Assembly (NCBI RefSeq): GCF_031846185.1
Contig: NZ_JAVRIF010000003.1
Span: 186,001-250,000 of the forward strand
Reading direction: 5' to 3'
DNA from: Thalassotalea_H castellviae
Lineage (GTDB): Bacteria > Pseudomonadota > Gammaproteobacteria > Enterobacterales > Alteromonadaceae
Length of the DNA: 64,000 bases
Part shown: piece after piece, positions 26,623-35,979 of the stretch
Layout of the letters: every line of letters begins with the position of its first letter
Numbering within the stretch: position 1 is the first letter of the stretch
Notes under the pieces: generated by a model
Databases searched by the model: none
Seen by the model: only the letters and a program-made list of their open reading frames with translations
Told to the model about the DNA's origin: nothing
Made by a program: the position numbers and the translations under genes

Positions 26623-29430
26623 TTAAACTACTTTAATTGGAACCGCTTGAGCAACGTACTTAGTGCTCATTGCTTGTGTTGGCGGAGCAAAACGTGTCAA
26701 ATTAATACCTTCAACAGCGGCGAGGTACTCATCCATTGTCGGGAAACGACCCAATACGGATGATAGTACTACAAGCGGTGTAGAGCCTAGTAAAGATTCA
26801 CCTTTTTTCTCGGTAGTATCTGCCACAACTCGACCTTGGAACAAGCGTGTAGACGTAGCAATAACGGTATCACCTGGTTCAGCTTTTTCTTGGTTACCCA
26901 TACATAAGTTACAACCTGGGCGTTCTAGATAAAGAATGTTTTCATATTTAGTACGTGCTTCGCCTTTAGGTTTAGCATCATCAAATACAAAACCTGCGTA
27001 TTTCTCTAAAATATCCCAGTCACCTTCAGCTTTTAACTCGTCAACAATATTATATGTTGGTGGAGCAACCACTAATGGTGCTTTAAATTCAATCGCACCA
27101 TTTTGTTTCTCAATATTACGTAACATTTGAGCGATAATTTGCATATCACCTTTGTGAACCATACAAGAGCCCACAAAACCTAAATCAACAGGTTTGCCAT
27201 TATAGAATGAAACAGGGCGAATCACATCGTGGGTATAACGCTTTGATACATCTTCGTTGTTTACATCAGGATCGGCGATCATCGGCTCATCGATAGCATC
27301 TAAATCGACTAATACTTCTGCGTAGTATTTAGCATTATCATCCGGTGATAATGCCGGTTGCTCACCAGACTGAATGCCAGCGATACGCTCATCAGCTAAT
27401 TTAATAAGTCCTTTTAACATGCCCGCTTCGTTATCCATACCTTTGTTGATCATGATTTGGATACGACTTTTTGCAAGTTCAATAGACTTAATTAACGTTT
27501 CATCGTTAGAAATACAGATTGAAGCTTTCGCTTTCATTTCTGCTGTCCAGTCTGTGAAAGTAAATGCTTGGTCAGCTAATAAAGTACCAATATGAACTTC
27601 GATGATACGACCTTGGAATACGTTTTCTCCGCCAAACTGCTTAAGCATTTGTGCTTGTGTTGCATGAACAACGTCACGGAAATCCATATGACCTTTCATA
27701 TCACCTTTAAAAGTAACTTTTACAGATTCTGGGATAGGCATTGCAGACTCACCGGTGGCAAGCGCAATAGCAACCGTACCCGAGTCAGCACCAAAGGCAA
27801 CACCTTTAGACATACGAGTATGAGAATCACCACCAATAATAATAGCGCGATCATCAATGGTAATATCATTTAATACCTTATGAATAACGTCAGTCATTGC
27901 ATGGTATTCGCCTTTTGGATCACGAGCTGTGATTAAACCAAATGCATTCATAAAGCTCATTAACTTAGGGATATTCGCTTGTGCTTTGCTATCCCACACT
28001 GAAGCGGTATGACAACCAGATTGATAAGCACCGTCTACTAATGGAGAAATAGTTGAAGCAGCCATTGCTTCTAATTCCTGACAAGTCATAGGGCCAGTTG
28101 TATCTTGAGAGCCAACGATATTTACCTTAACACGCACGTTTGAACCTGAATGTAGAGGTGTTTCTGAAGCAACCCCCACAGCATTTCGGTTAAATATTTT
28201 TTCAACAGCCGTTAAGCCTTGTCCTTCATGTGATATTTCTTTCGAAGGTGCATATACTTGAGGGGCTTCAATTCCTAATGTTTCAGCAGCAAAGGTTTGT
28301 AATTTTTTACCAAAAGTAACCGCGTAAGAGCCACCAGCTTTCATGAATTCCACTTTTTGCGGAGTGAATGCTGAAGAAACATCGACTAATTCTTTATCGC
28401 CGTTATATAATTTTTTCGCTTTTGTATCGATCGTAAGCACAGTGCCTGTGGCAACTGAATATGCTTCTTCTAATACTGGGTCGCCATTTTCATCTGTAAC
28501 CGTATTACCGTTCGCGTCTACTTTCTTCACCCAATTTTTAAGGTCAAGACCAATACCGCCCGTGACATCAACGGTAGTTAAGAAAATTGGAGCAATACCG
28601 TTAGTACCAGCAACAACCGGTGCGATGTTAATAAAAGGCACATACGGACTTGCTTGCTTACCCGCCCAGAGTGCAACGTTATTGACACCAGACATACGTG
28701 ATGAACCTACACCCATAGTACCTTTTTCAGCAATAAGCATAACTTTTGCATTTGGGTGCTTGGCTTGTAACGCTTGAATTTCTTCTTGAGCTTCTGGAGT
28801 GATCATACATTTACCATGCAATTCACGATCAGCTCGAGAGTGGGCTTGATGACCAGGAGAAAGTAAATCAGTTGAGATGTCACCTTCACCAGCAATGTAT
28901 GTTACTACATCAATTTTCTCTTCAATATCAGGTAATTTAGTGAAAAACTCTGCTTGAGCAAAGCTTTCTAAAAGTGCTTTAGCAACAAGGTTGCCTGCTT
29001 TGAAAGCTGCTTCGATACGCGCCATGTCAGCGTCGTATAAGAATACTTGAGTTTTTAACACGTCAGCAGCTGGGTTTGCAACCGTAGGGTTATCGCTTAA
29101 GGCAAGATCAAGTAATACTTCAATTGAAGGACCGCCTTTCATATGTGAAAGTAATTCAAATGCGAACTCAGGCGTGATTTCTGCTACTGATTCTTGACCT
29201 AAGATGATCTCTTTTAGGAATTTTGCTTTGACACCAGCAGCACTGGTTGTGCCTGGTAATGTGTTGTAAATAAAGAAGTTCAGTGAATCTTGGCGATACT
29301 GATTTTCTTTATCTTTAATTTGCGTGATAATTTCTGATAATAAATCTGCGCTATCAATTGGTTTAGGAGCTAGGCCTAGCTCATTTTTACGATTTTCAAT
29401 TTCTTTGATGTATTCCAAATAAAGACTCAT
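26623..29430 (-). CDS. acnB: AcnB, aconitate hydratase B / 2-methylisocitrate dehydratase
   Basis: 935-residue [4Fe-4S] enzyme of the TCA cycle; also acts on 2-methylisocitrate in propionate degradation. N-terminal HEAT-like domain (to ~160), swivelling domain and catalytic domains follow in the AcnB order. Cluster cysteines are seen in FVGSCMVHKGDM and in RPGCNLCMGNQ; GGDSHTRMSKGVAFGADSG is the substrate-binding signature. It is some 70 residues longer than E. coli AcnB (865), mostly through loop insertions around residues 300-330, a form common in marine gammaproteobacteria. Downstream of the PDH genes as in E. coli, but yacL has moved away. Confidence 0.97.
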   Translation of the reverse strand: MSLYLEYIKEIENRKNELGLAPKPIDSADLLSEIITQIKDKENQYRQDSLNFFIYNTLPGTTSAAGVKAKFLKEIILGQESVAEITPEFAFELLSHMKGGPSIEVLLDLALSDNPTVANPAADVLKTQVFLYDADMARIEAAFKAGNLVAKALLESFAQAEFFTKLPDIEEKIDVVTYIAGEGDISTDLLSPGHQAHSRADRELHGKCMITPEAQEEIQALQAKHPNAKVMLIAEKGTMGVGSSRMSGVNNVALWAGKQASPYVPFINIAPVVAGTNGIAPIFLTTVDVTGGIGLDLKNWVKKVDANGNTVTDENGDPVLEEAYSVATGTVLTIDTKAKKLYNGDKELVDVSSAFTPQKVEFMKAGGSYAVTFGKKLQTFAAETLGIEAPQVYAPSKEISHEGQGLTAVEKIFNRNAVGVASETPLHSGSNVRVKVNIVGSQDTTGPMTCQELEAMAASTISPLVDGAYQSGCHTASVWDSKAQANIPKLMSFMNAFGLITARDPKGEYHAMTDVIHKVLNDITIDDRAIIIGGDSHTRMSKGVAFGADSGTVAIALATGESAMPIPESVKVTFKGDMKGHMDFRDVVHATQAQMLKQFGGENVFQGRIIEVHIGTLLADQAFTFTDWTAEMKAKASICISNDETLIKSIELAKSRIQIMINKGMDNEAGMLKGLIKLADERIAGIQSGEQPALSPDDNAKYYAEVLVDLDAIDEPMIADPDVNNEDVSKRYTHDVIRPVSFYNGKPVDLGFVGSCMVHKGDMQIIAQMLRNIEKQNGAIEFKAPLVVAPPTYNIVDELKAEGDWDILEKYAGFVFDDAKPKGEARTKYENILYLERPGCNLCMGNQEKAEPGDTVIATSTRLFQGRVVADTTEKKGESLLGSTPLVVLSSVLGRFPTMDEYLAAVEGINLTRFAPPTQAMSTKYVAQAVPIKVV

Positions 29431-29865
29431 TTAATACTCTCTTTAGGATTGATATGCTAATGTAAATTTAACGAGGGGATAATTAATCTCCCTAGTTTAC
29501 CTTATTTCCTATCTGACATAAATCATTTGCTTTAATACACGTTATTCACGATATTTATATTAATAACAAAATGTAGTCATGCAATTTATATACTCTTGAC
29601 TTTAAAATAAGAATAAAAAGCAATAATTTTTATCAGTTACTTTGCCATTATTAACTCTTTAGTATTGATGAAAATTGTCTGGGATCAAATAAATCGTACA
29701 AAAAATCATCAAGGTGTTTTTACTTTAAACGTGACTGCTTGAAAGTGGCTTTAACGTAAGAATATATAAAGGGTTTGAAGCATGATACCGTCATCATTTT
29801 ATTGGCCATAAAAAACCACTGATAACAGTGGTTTTATGAAGATAATAAAAAGTAACCGATAAAAA
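29431..29865. other. Intergenic region upstream of acnB
   Basis: 435 bases holding the acnB promoter/leader side (near 29431-29600) and, at the right, the ppiC terminator. A GAGAG ribosome-site match lies just before the acnB ATG on the minus strand. The longest start-to-stop ORF noticed (29668-29742, plus strand, 24 codons) has no ribosome site. No clear CRP, Fur or PdhR palindrome was recognised. Confidence 0.5.
29808..29838 (-). terminator. Rho-independent terminator of ppiC
   Basis: Stem AAAACCACTG / CAGTGGTTTT with a 4-base-class loop, followed on the minus strand by a T run; 28 bases past the ppiC stop. Confidence 0.85.
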
Positions 29866-30147
29866 TTAATCAGTTCTTTTCGTTACTTCGACTAAATGAT
29901 AACCAAATTGCGTTTTAACGGGTCCTTGTACTTTATTGAGTTCAGCGTTAAATACCACCTCTTCAAATTCTTGCACCATTTGTCCTTTTCCAAATGAACC
30001 TAGCGCTCCGCCTTGCATTTTTGACGGACAGTTAGAATGCTCTTTGGCAACTTCAGCAAAATCGCTGCCTGATTCTATCTGACTTTTTAATGTTAGACAT
30101 TGTTCTTCTGTATCGACAAGAATGTGTCGGGCTGATGCTGTGACCAT
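29866..30147 (-). CDS. ppiC: PpiC, parvulin-type peptidyl-prolyl isomerase
   Basis: 93-residue single-domain cytoplasmic parvulin that speeds cis/trans isomerisation of prolyl bonds. Family motifs are ARHILVDTEEQC, SDFAEVAKEHSNCPS, GGALGSFGKGQMVQEFEE and FGYHLVEVTKR, covering the entire domain. Length equals E. coli PpiC (93). A ribosome site AAAGGTGA precedes the ATG by a few bases. Stands alone between its terminator and the ECF sigma promoter region. Confidence 0.95.
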   Translation of the reverse strand: MVTASARHILVDTEEQCLTLKSQIESGSDFAEVAKEHSNCPSKMQGGALGSFGKGQMVQEFEEVVFNAELNKVQGPVKTQFGYHLVEVTKRTD

Positions 30148-30471
30148 TATTCACCTTTAATTTGAACTAAAATATCGGCTAACAATATCGTATTATTCAC
30201 GTAAGGAATACTGGTTTTTCATTATAATTTATTCTTAAGTTAGTTTGTTGGTTTTTTGAACTAATTGATTGTTATTTATGATAATTATCGTTTTTAATCG
30301 GCTTAATTAAATACCTGTTTTTTAATTGCTTGATATCTAAAGAAAATGTATTCACACTTTTCATAATTAAAGTATTTAAAAATTAATGTAAATATTTTCA
30401 AACTATTTTCACTTCGTACTCTACTTTAATAATAACGAACAAGTTATTTAACTAAAACAATAGGACATTGC
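30148..30471. other. Intergenic region between ppiC and the ECF sigma gene
   Basis: 324 AT-rich bases between divergent genes. A TATAAT match lies at 30223-30228 on the plus strand without a good -35. No ECF-type promoter (GGAAC..., 16-17 bp, TCTGA-like) was recognised that would show sigma autoregulation. No ORF of note. Confidence 0.45.
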
Positions 30472-31020
30472 GTGTTTGAACGAAGCGATGAAACGCTAGT
30501 AAAGCAAGCGCTTAACGGGAAAAAGTCAGCATGGATAACGCTGGTTAAGCGTTATGAAAAGCATTTATTTAATTACACCTTGCGAATGGTCAGTAATAGA
30601 GAAGATGCGATGGATCTGATGCAAGATGTGTTTGTCGCAGTCTTTCGTAATTTGTCATCTTTTCGTGGAGACAGTCCATTTAAAGGTTGGCTCTTTAAAA
30701 TTGCTCATTACCGCTGTATTGAATTTTATCGCCGGAAAAAACCGATGCAATCTCTTGACGATACACCGGAACAAGAAGAGGTAGATGATAGTACATGCCC
30801 AGAGTTTAACTTTTCATCTGGACAACAAGCGCAAGATATTCAAAAAGCGTTACAACATTTACCTTTTAATCAAAAAATAGTGGTTGAGTTAAAGTTTTTT
30901 CAACATGCAACATTTGAAGATATTTCATATCAGTTAGGAATTTCGATAAATACCGCTAAATCGCGACTTTATAGCGCGCTAGATAAATTAAAAGATCATT
31001 TGGAGTTGGATTATGTCTGA
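30472..31020 (+). CDS. ECF-type RNA polymerase sigma factor
   Basis: 182-residue sigma-70 family factor. Region 2 spans residues ~20-90 (YTLRMVSNREDAMDLMQDVFVAV, FKGWLFKIAHYRCIEFYRRK) and region 4 residues ~120-175 (IQKALQHLPFNQKIVVELKF, ISINTAKSRLYSALDKL). There is no sigma-1.1 or -3 domain, as expected of an ECF factor. Start is GTG 30472, with TAGGA about 8 bases upstream. Its stop overlaps the next gene by 8 bases, so the partner is translationally coupled, which is typical for a sigma/anti-sigma pair. It resembles the RpoE-like cluster but is not rpoE itself by context (no rseA/rseB/rseC). Confidence 0.92.
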   Translation: MFERSDETLVKQALNGKKSAWITLVKRYEKHLFNYTLRMVSNREDAMDLMQDVFVAVFRNLSSFRGDSPFKGWLFKIAHYRCIEFYRRKKPMQSLDDTPEQEEVDDSTCPEFNFSSGQQAQDIQKALQHLPFNQKIVVELKFFQHATFEDISYQLGISINTAKSRLYSALDKLKDHLELDYV

Positions 31021-31747
31021 AATTAAAGATACCGACCTTGAACAAAATTTTGCTCAGTGGTTAGCCAGAAAAACGAGCGATAAAAATAAGCAAATCGATG
31101 ATGTAGAGTTCGAGCAAGATAGCCAATGGCATGACAGAATGGCCACCGTTAATAAGCTTGCGCATTATGTTGATATTGCGAATGAACACAATGTGCCTCA
31201 TTGGGACAGAGGCTCAACATTTACGTCTGATAAAAAGCCTTGGTGGCAATGGAGTGCTTTACCTGCCATGTCATTTGCTTTTTCGTGTTTTGCCATAGCG
31301 TTAGTGTTATTAAAAGTAGAATTAATTGTAAAACCGGAAGGTGTGATGTTGAGCTTTGCCGACAATTACCAAGCAAGTCATCAAGCGAGTCAGGATGAAA
31401 GAATTGCTCAACTTGTTGATCAAAAATTACAGGCATTTGCCAGCGAACAACAAGTGATTCTTGCGAATTATGCTGCGGATATCAAGGTAAAACAGCAAGA
31501 GAGTAATTTACAATTGGCCAGTTATGTTATTGGCGCATCGCGTCAGGAACGTAAAGAAGATCTGTCTGATTTTATTAAATATATAAACGAGCAACGAGCT
31601 GACGAGCAATTTCAGCAAAAAATGAAATTTAAAGAGTTAGAGCAAACGATTAACTATCGCACAACTCAATTAGATAAACGTTTAGATAGAAATTTATCAA
31701 ATTTAGGTTTGCAGCCGACACCTGCAGACTGGACAACAGAGGAATGA
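31013..31747 (+). CDS. Single-pass membrane protein, candidate anti-sigma factor
   Basis: 244 residues. The N-terminal ~80 residues are hydrophilic and would be cytoplasmic. One membrane helix follows at about 83-104 (LPAMSFAFSCFAIALVLLKV), then a long periplasmic helical part rich in Gln, Lys and Glu (residues ~125-235). Overlap with the sigma gene and this topology suggest it holds the sigma factor at the membrane. The usual zinc anti-sigma motif (HxxxCxxC) is absent, and I recognise no domain, so the role is inferred from position. It overlaps the next gene by 4 bases if that one starts at 31744. Confidence 0.75.
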   Translation: MSEIKDTDLEQNFAQWLARKTSDKNKQIDDVEFEQDSQWHDRMATVNKLAHYVDIANEHNVPHWDRGSTFTSDKKPWWQWSALPAMSFAFSCFAIALVLLKVELIVKPEGVMLSFADNYQASHQASQDERIAQLVDQKLQAFASEQQVILANYAADIKVKQQESNLQLASYVIGASRQERKEDLSDFIKYINEQRADEQFQQKMKFKELEQTINYRTTQLDKRLDRNLSNLGLQPTPADWTTEE

Positions 31748-31752
31748 TCATT

Positions 31753-32691
31753 ATGAAAAAATTAACACCCGTAGTTTCCGCGTTAGTTTTAGCTTTTTCT
31801 GGCAATGTAATTGCTAGTGAATTTGAGACTATGCACAAACAACTCAATATTATGAGCAAGATTATTACCTCATCAGTTGCAGTTCAAGAAGGACGGAAAA
31901 GTTCGAAAATAAACAGTGTAGAAAGTACTTATTTGAAAGGCCAGGGCGTTGTTTTTACCATAAACTCAAGCTCACGTTCAAATAACTGGGGCAACTATAA
32001 ATTTGATTTTGTCATGCCTGATCTACTGCCGGTAGCGCCATTACCACCTACGGCTGAAATAGCCAGTTCCGTGATAGTTGAAATGTCACAAGACGAAGAG
32101 TTTCAAGAAAATATCAGTGAACAGGTTTCAAATGCTATGGAAATAGCGGCAGAAAGTTATGAACGTGCCATTGATTCACTAAATAACGATAGAGAGCTTT
32201 CCCGAGAATTACGAGATCAGCAACGTGATATAGCTTATCAAGTAAGAGATCTTGAACGTGAGAAGCGTGACTTAGAATATCAGATGCGTCGAGCTGATGA
32301 AAATTCTAAAGAAGAGTTAGCCGAAAAAGTGAAAGCGCTAAAAGCAACGGAAAAAGAAATCGAGAAAGAGCGTTTGAAGTTGATTGAAAAATCCAATGCT
32401 TTAAGCAAAAAACAAATGGAAAAGAAATTAGCGCAAGAGCAAGAACGTGTTAAATATTATCAAGGATTAACCGCTTCTTTAGTCGATACTTTTTGTTTAT
32501 ACGGGAATGGTTTAAGGGCTGTACCAAAAAATGAAAACGTCAGTTTGATTATTAAATCAGCGGGTGATAAAGAAGCTCGTCGTTATAAAGATAAAATTTA
32601 TGTATTTAGTAAACAAGACATAAGTGATTGTGCTGCGGATAAGATCAACGTGGCAAAATTGCTAGAAAAGGGCAAAGGATATCAATTTTAA
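31753..32691 (+). CDS. Exported coiled-coil protein of the ECF operon
   Basis: 312 residues with a Sec signal peptide (MKKLTPVVSALVLAFSGNVIAS). An N-terminal region of mixed content (30-100) follows. From about 110 to 235 there is a very long charged helix (RELRDQQRDIAYQVRDLERE and similar heptads), and then a C-terminal globular piece with two Cys (DTFCLYGNG, DISDCAAD). The frame also opens at 31744 (ATGA overlap with the preceding stop); the ATG at 31753 lies at a better distance from GAGGAA. No family recognised. Third gene of the operon, closed by a terminator. Perhaps a periplasmic sensor or effector for the sigma system; this is inference. Confidence 0.72.
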   Translation: MKKLTPVVSALVLAFSGNVIASEFETMHKQLNIMSKIITSSVAVQEGRKSSKINSVESTYLKGQGVVFTINSSSRSNNWGNYKFDFVMPDLLPVAPLPPTAEIASSVIVEMSQDEEFQENISEQVSNAMEIAAESYERAIDSLNNDRELSRELRDQQRDIAYQVRDLEREKRDLEYQMRRADENSKEELAEKVKALKATEKEIEKERLKLIEKSNALSKKQMEKKLAQEQERVKYYQGLTASLVDTFCLYGNGLRAVPKNENVSLIIKSAGDKEARRYKDKIYVFSKQDISDCAADKINVAKLLEKGKGYQF

Positions 32692-32718
32692 ATCAATAGG
32701 TTAATTTATGAACCTGGA

Positions 32719-32750
32719 GAAAAAAGCCGTTCATTGAACGGCTTTTTTAG
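32719..32750 (+). terminator. Rho-independent terminator of the ECF operon
   Basis: Stem AAAAAGCCGTT / AACGGCTTTTTT with a 5-base loop, 28 bases beyond the third gene. Confidence 0.9.
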
Positions 32751-32793
32751 TATTCGATTTTGTGTATCTAGGCGACATAAAAAACTAACAGTG

Positions 32794-33210
32794 TTAATAA
32801 ATTCGAACGTTAGTGTTGATATTTAAATCATCCGTTGAATCTTTTTTTTCGGCGATTGGATAGTCTTTAGCATTATCAATATACGATAAAAACATCTGTA
32901 ACTTATCGTTAAATATGGCAGAAAGTTCGTAAAGTTCGTTTTTCTTCTTTGACTGACAGCTTTTATAGGTGACTTTTTTCGATGAAATACTCGGTAAAAT
33001 AAAGTTTTTATGAGAATACGCTATTTTTTTGGTTGCAATTTCTACTGATTTTTTAGCGTTGTTTTCTACGTTTACCACAAACATGAGTAAATCGTCTTGT
33101 TGAATAATTTTCTCGTTCACCGTAGTTATTTTATGGTTTGTTGCATTGGCAACAGTACATGCAAGCGTAAATACGCCAGTTATCAGTAGAGTTTTCCCCA
33201 GTGATATCAT
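32794..33210 (-). CDS. Hypothetical exported protein
   Basis: 138 residues with a clear signal peptide (MISLGKTLLITGVFTLACTVANA). The mature part is Lys-rich with one Cys (YKSCQSKKK) and looks like a small beta/alpha domain; no family recognised. The frame opens at 33228, but GAGGATGG sits inside that stretch and points to ATG 33210 as the start. Convergent with the ECF operon. Function unknown. Confidence 0.65.
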   Translation of the reverse strand: MISLGKTLLITGVFTLACTVANATNHKITTVNEKIIQQDDLLMFVVNVENNAKKSVEIATKKIAYSHKNFILPSISSKKVTYKSCQSKKKNELYELSAIFNDKLQMFLSYIDNAKDYPIAEKKDSTDDLNINTNVRIY

Positions 33211-33436
33211 TGTTCCATCCTCGCCCAAGTTTCACTATCTATTGCTACATTTATTTAACATATGAAACAACAGTAGTTGCATTTTAACTGTAAATGCAAA
33301 TTGATGCTATTGCTATTTTTATGGGATAAGAGGTCAGTTTTATGGGATTAAATGCTTATAACGATGTCTTTCTTCAGCTAAAAAGCGTGGATTGATATGT
33401 TTATAGAGTGTTAATTATAGATTTACTTTGACATCA

Positions 33437-33468
33437 CAAAATGTAAAAAATCCGTTTTTTACATTTTG
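33437..33468 (-). terminator. AT-rich hairpin past glcB (probable terminator)
   Basis: Perfect 14-bp stem CAAAATGTAAAAAA / TTTTTTACATTTTG with a 4-base loop (TCCG), 19 bases beyond the glcB stop. The long T run is inside the stem rather than after it, so termination strength is uncertain. Confidence 0.6.
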
Positions 33469-33487
33469 AAAGTCAGTTGGTCAGCTG

Positions 33488-35665
33488 TTATATCGAATTG
33501 CTTTGCTTTTTCTTTAGTCTAAATTGATGTAACAGAGGCTCTGTGTAGCCGTTAGGTTGAATTTCACCTTTAAAAACTAAGTCACAGGCTGCTTGAAAAG
33601 CAATGCTGTTGTCTAAATCGTCAGACATCTTAGTATATAGAGGATCTGTACTATTTTGTTCATCAACGATTTTTGCCATTTTGCTAAGGCTCGCCAAGAC
33701 CATTTCTTTGCTACATATATTATGTTTTAACCAATTAGCCATATGTTGACTTGAGATCCGAAGTGTTGCTCTATCTTCCATTAAACCAACATCGTTTATA
33801 TCTGGCACTTTTGAACAACCAACACCTTGGTCTATCCATCGTACAACATAACCTAGAATGCCTTGGGAGTTATTATCTAGTTCATGTTGAATTTCACTAG
33901 TAGACCAGTGGGTATCTTTGGCTAAAGGTATAGTTAAAATATCATCGACATTGGCAGGTGTACGTTTTTGAATCTTTTTCTGTAAATCAAATACATTAAC
34001 CCGATGGTAATGCAGTGCATGAAGCGTTGCTGCTGTCGGTGAAGGAACCCAAGCAGTATTTGCACCAGCTTCAACATGATTAATTTTCGTCGCTAACATA
34101 TTTGCCATTTGATCTGGTATTGGCCACATACCTTTACCTATTTGGGCTTTGCCACTAAAACCGCAGGCTAAACCTACATCAACATTATTATCTTCGTATG
34201 CATTGATCCAAGGTGTTAGCTTTATGTCGGCTTTACGTTCCATAGCACCGGCAGACATAGACGTATGTATTTCATCTCCTGTTCTATCTAAAAAGCCTGT
34301 ATTAATAAATACCACTCTTTCTTTTGCGGCAAATATACAAGCTTTTAAATTCACACTGGTACGTCTTTCTTCATCCATAATGCCAATTTTTATGGTGTTT
34401 TTGGCTAAAGATAAAGCTTGTTCAACTTGTTCAAATAGTAAGTTTGCAAAGGCAACTTCTTCAGGGCCGTGCATTTTAGGTTTAACAATATAGATTGATT
34501 GTTCGGCACTATTGCTTAATTGAGTTTTTTCTTGAATATCGTAAAGGGCGATTAATGAAGTGATCATCGCGTCTAGAATACCTTCAGGTACTTCTTCGCC
34601 AGTTGATGTTAAAATGGCATTATTCGTCATTAAATGGCCAACGTTTCGAATAAACATTAAGCTTCGACCTTTTAACTTCAGCTCGTTGCCGTCAGTTGTT
34701 TTGTAGTAACGATCTGGCGCCATGGCACGAATAAAACTTTGACCGTTTTTAGAGATGTTTTCAGTTAACTCACCTTTGTTTAAACCTAGCCAGTTTTTGT
34801 AGGCAAGTACTTTATCTTCGGCATCAACCGCTGCAACTGAGTCTTCACAATCCATAATGGTGGTTAACGCAGATTCTAAAGTAATATCACTGATTCTTGC
34901 TTTATCACTTTGGCCAATAACACTTTCTTTATTGAAATTTATTTCAAAATGCAGGCCGTTATTCATAAATAACAGGCATGAAGGATCACTGGCTTCTCCT
35001 TGAAAAGCTAGGTATTGTTGAGCTGATTGTAGGAGAGTTTCATCACCATTATCTAAGGTAATGGTTAACGTGTTATTCTTTAAACCATAATGTTTAGCTT
35101 GATGATGTGAGCCAGATTGTAATGGTAAATGTGTGTCAAGAAAGTCGCGTGCGAAAGCAATCACTTTAGTGCCGCGAACCGGATTATAATTGCCTTGTCG
35201 CTCTGCACCATCGTCTTCTGAAATGATGTCTGTACCATATAAAGCATCATATAAACTTCCCCAACGCGCGTTCACGGCATTGAGTGCAAACCTTGCATTC
35301 ATTATAGGTACGACTAATTGTGGTCCTGCCATGGTTGCTAATTCTTTATCAACATTTTCTGTTGAGATGTGAAAATCTTCTACCTGAGGTACTAAGTAAC
35401 CAATTTCAGAAAGGAAGGCTTTATATTCTGAAAAATTAAATGCTGGCCCTTGATGTGACTGATGCCATTGATCAATTTGTAATTGCAATGTATCTCGTGT
35501 GGTAAGCAATTTTTTATTTACCGGCATTAAGTTTTCTATAATCTTGGCAAAATTGTGCCAAAAGTTATTAGAATCAATAGATAAACCAACCAGTACGTCT
35601 TGCTCAATAAAATCATAAAGGCATTGTGCTACTTGTAAATTGGCTATGTTTTTTCTTTGAGACAT
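33488..35665 (-). CDS. glcB: GlcB, malate synthase G
   Basis: 725-residue enzyme condensing glyoxylate with acetyl-CoA to malate. G-form features are the length (E. coli GlcB 723), the segment ARDFLDTHLPL, TTIMDCEDSVAAVDAEDK, the Mg-site IGIMDEERRTSVNL and the catalytic-domain GFLDRTGDEIHTSM. The frame opens at 35704, but ATG 35665 has AAAGGAAT eight bases upstream and gives the usual start MSQRKNIANLQVAQ. It pairs functionally with isocitrate lyase 2.7 kb away, though the two are not in one operon: lrgAB and a LysR gene lie between. Confidence 0.97.
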   Translation of the reverse strand: MSQRKNIANLQVAQCLYDFIEQDVLVGLSIDSNNFWHNFAKIIENLMPVNKKLLTTRDTLQLQIDQWHQSHQGPAFNFSEYKAFLSEIGYLVPQVEDFHISTENVDKELATMAGPQLVVPIMNARFALNAVNARWGSLYDALYGTDIISEDDGAERQGNYNPVRGTKVIAFARDFLDTHLPLQSGSHHQAKHYGLKNNTLTITLDNGDETLLQSAQQYLAFQGEASDPSCLLFMNNGLHFEINFNKESVIGQSDKARISDITLESALTTIMDCEDSVAAVDAEDKVLAYKNWLGLNKGELTENISKNGQSFIRAMAPDRYYKTTDGNELKLKGRSLMFIRNVGHLMTNNAILTSTGEEVPEGILDAMITSLIALYDIQEKTQLSNSAEQSIYIVKPKMHGPEEVAFANLLFEQVEQALSLAKNTIKIGIMDEERRTSVNLKACIFAAKERVVFINTGFLDRTGDEIHTSMSAGAMERKADIKLTPWINAYEDNNVDVGLACGFSGKAQIGKGMWPIPDQMANMLATKINHVEAGANTAWVPSPTAATLHALHYHRVNVFDLQKKIQKRTPANVDDILTIPLAKDTHWSTSEIQHELDNNSQGILGYVVRWIDQGVGCSKVPDINDVGLMEDRATLRISSQHMANWLKHNICSKEMVLASLSKMAKIVDEQNSTDPLYTKMSDDLDNSIAFQAACDLVFKGEIQPNGYTEPLLHQFRLKKKQSNSI

Positions 35666-35979
35666 AAATAATTCCTTTAATGATTTGAATTGGAAAGTTT
35701 TCATTATTCGTTACAGTTTCTAGCGATGAATGTAAAAATTTTCTGGCAAACAAGCAATAGCTCTAACTAGTCAAAAAAAATTATAATGAGTATTTCCAAG
35801 TAAGTGATTTTTTAAAGTGTGTATAACTTATTGTAAAATATGTGTTTATCTTTGGTGTTTTTATTTTTTGTGCTTCATTGAGCATTGTATTGTCATTTTC
35901 AATATCTACTATTGATTTTGTGAATATTGATGGTTTTAACGGTTTTTCATATGAATATGAGTTTTAAGAAAGGGATAAA

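Noticed and set aside
28343..28777. 144-codon plus-strand open frame inside acnB
   Set aside because: Antisense to a well-conserved part of AcnB; no start context and no domain.
29668..29742. 24-codon ORF upstream of acnB
   Set aside because: No ribosome site or recognisable signal; chance frame in AT-rich DNA is the simpler reading.
33342..33395. 17-codon ORF with a GAGG upstream, between glcB and the hypothetical exported protein
   Set aside because: Too short to judge from one sequence; no hydrophobic or other feature supports a small protein.
33437..33468. Perfect 14-bp palindrome considered as part of a CRISPR or attachment site
   Set aside because: Single copy, AT-rich and directly after glcB, so a terminator is the better explanation; no repeat-spacer array exists in the window.
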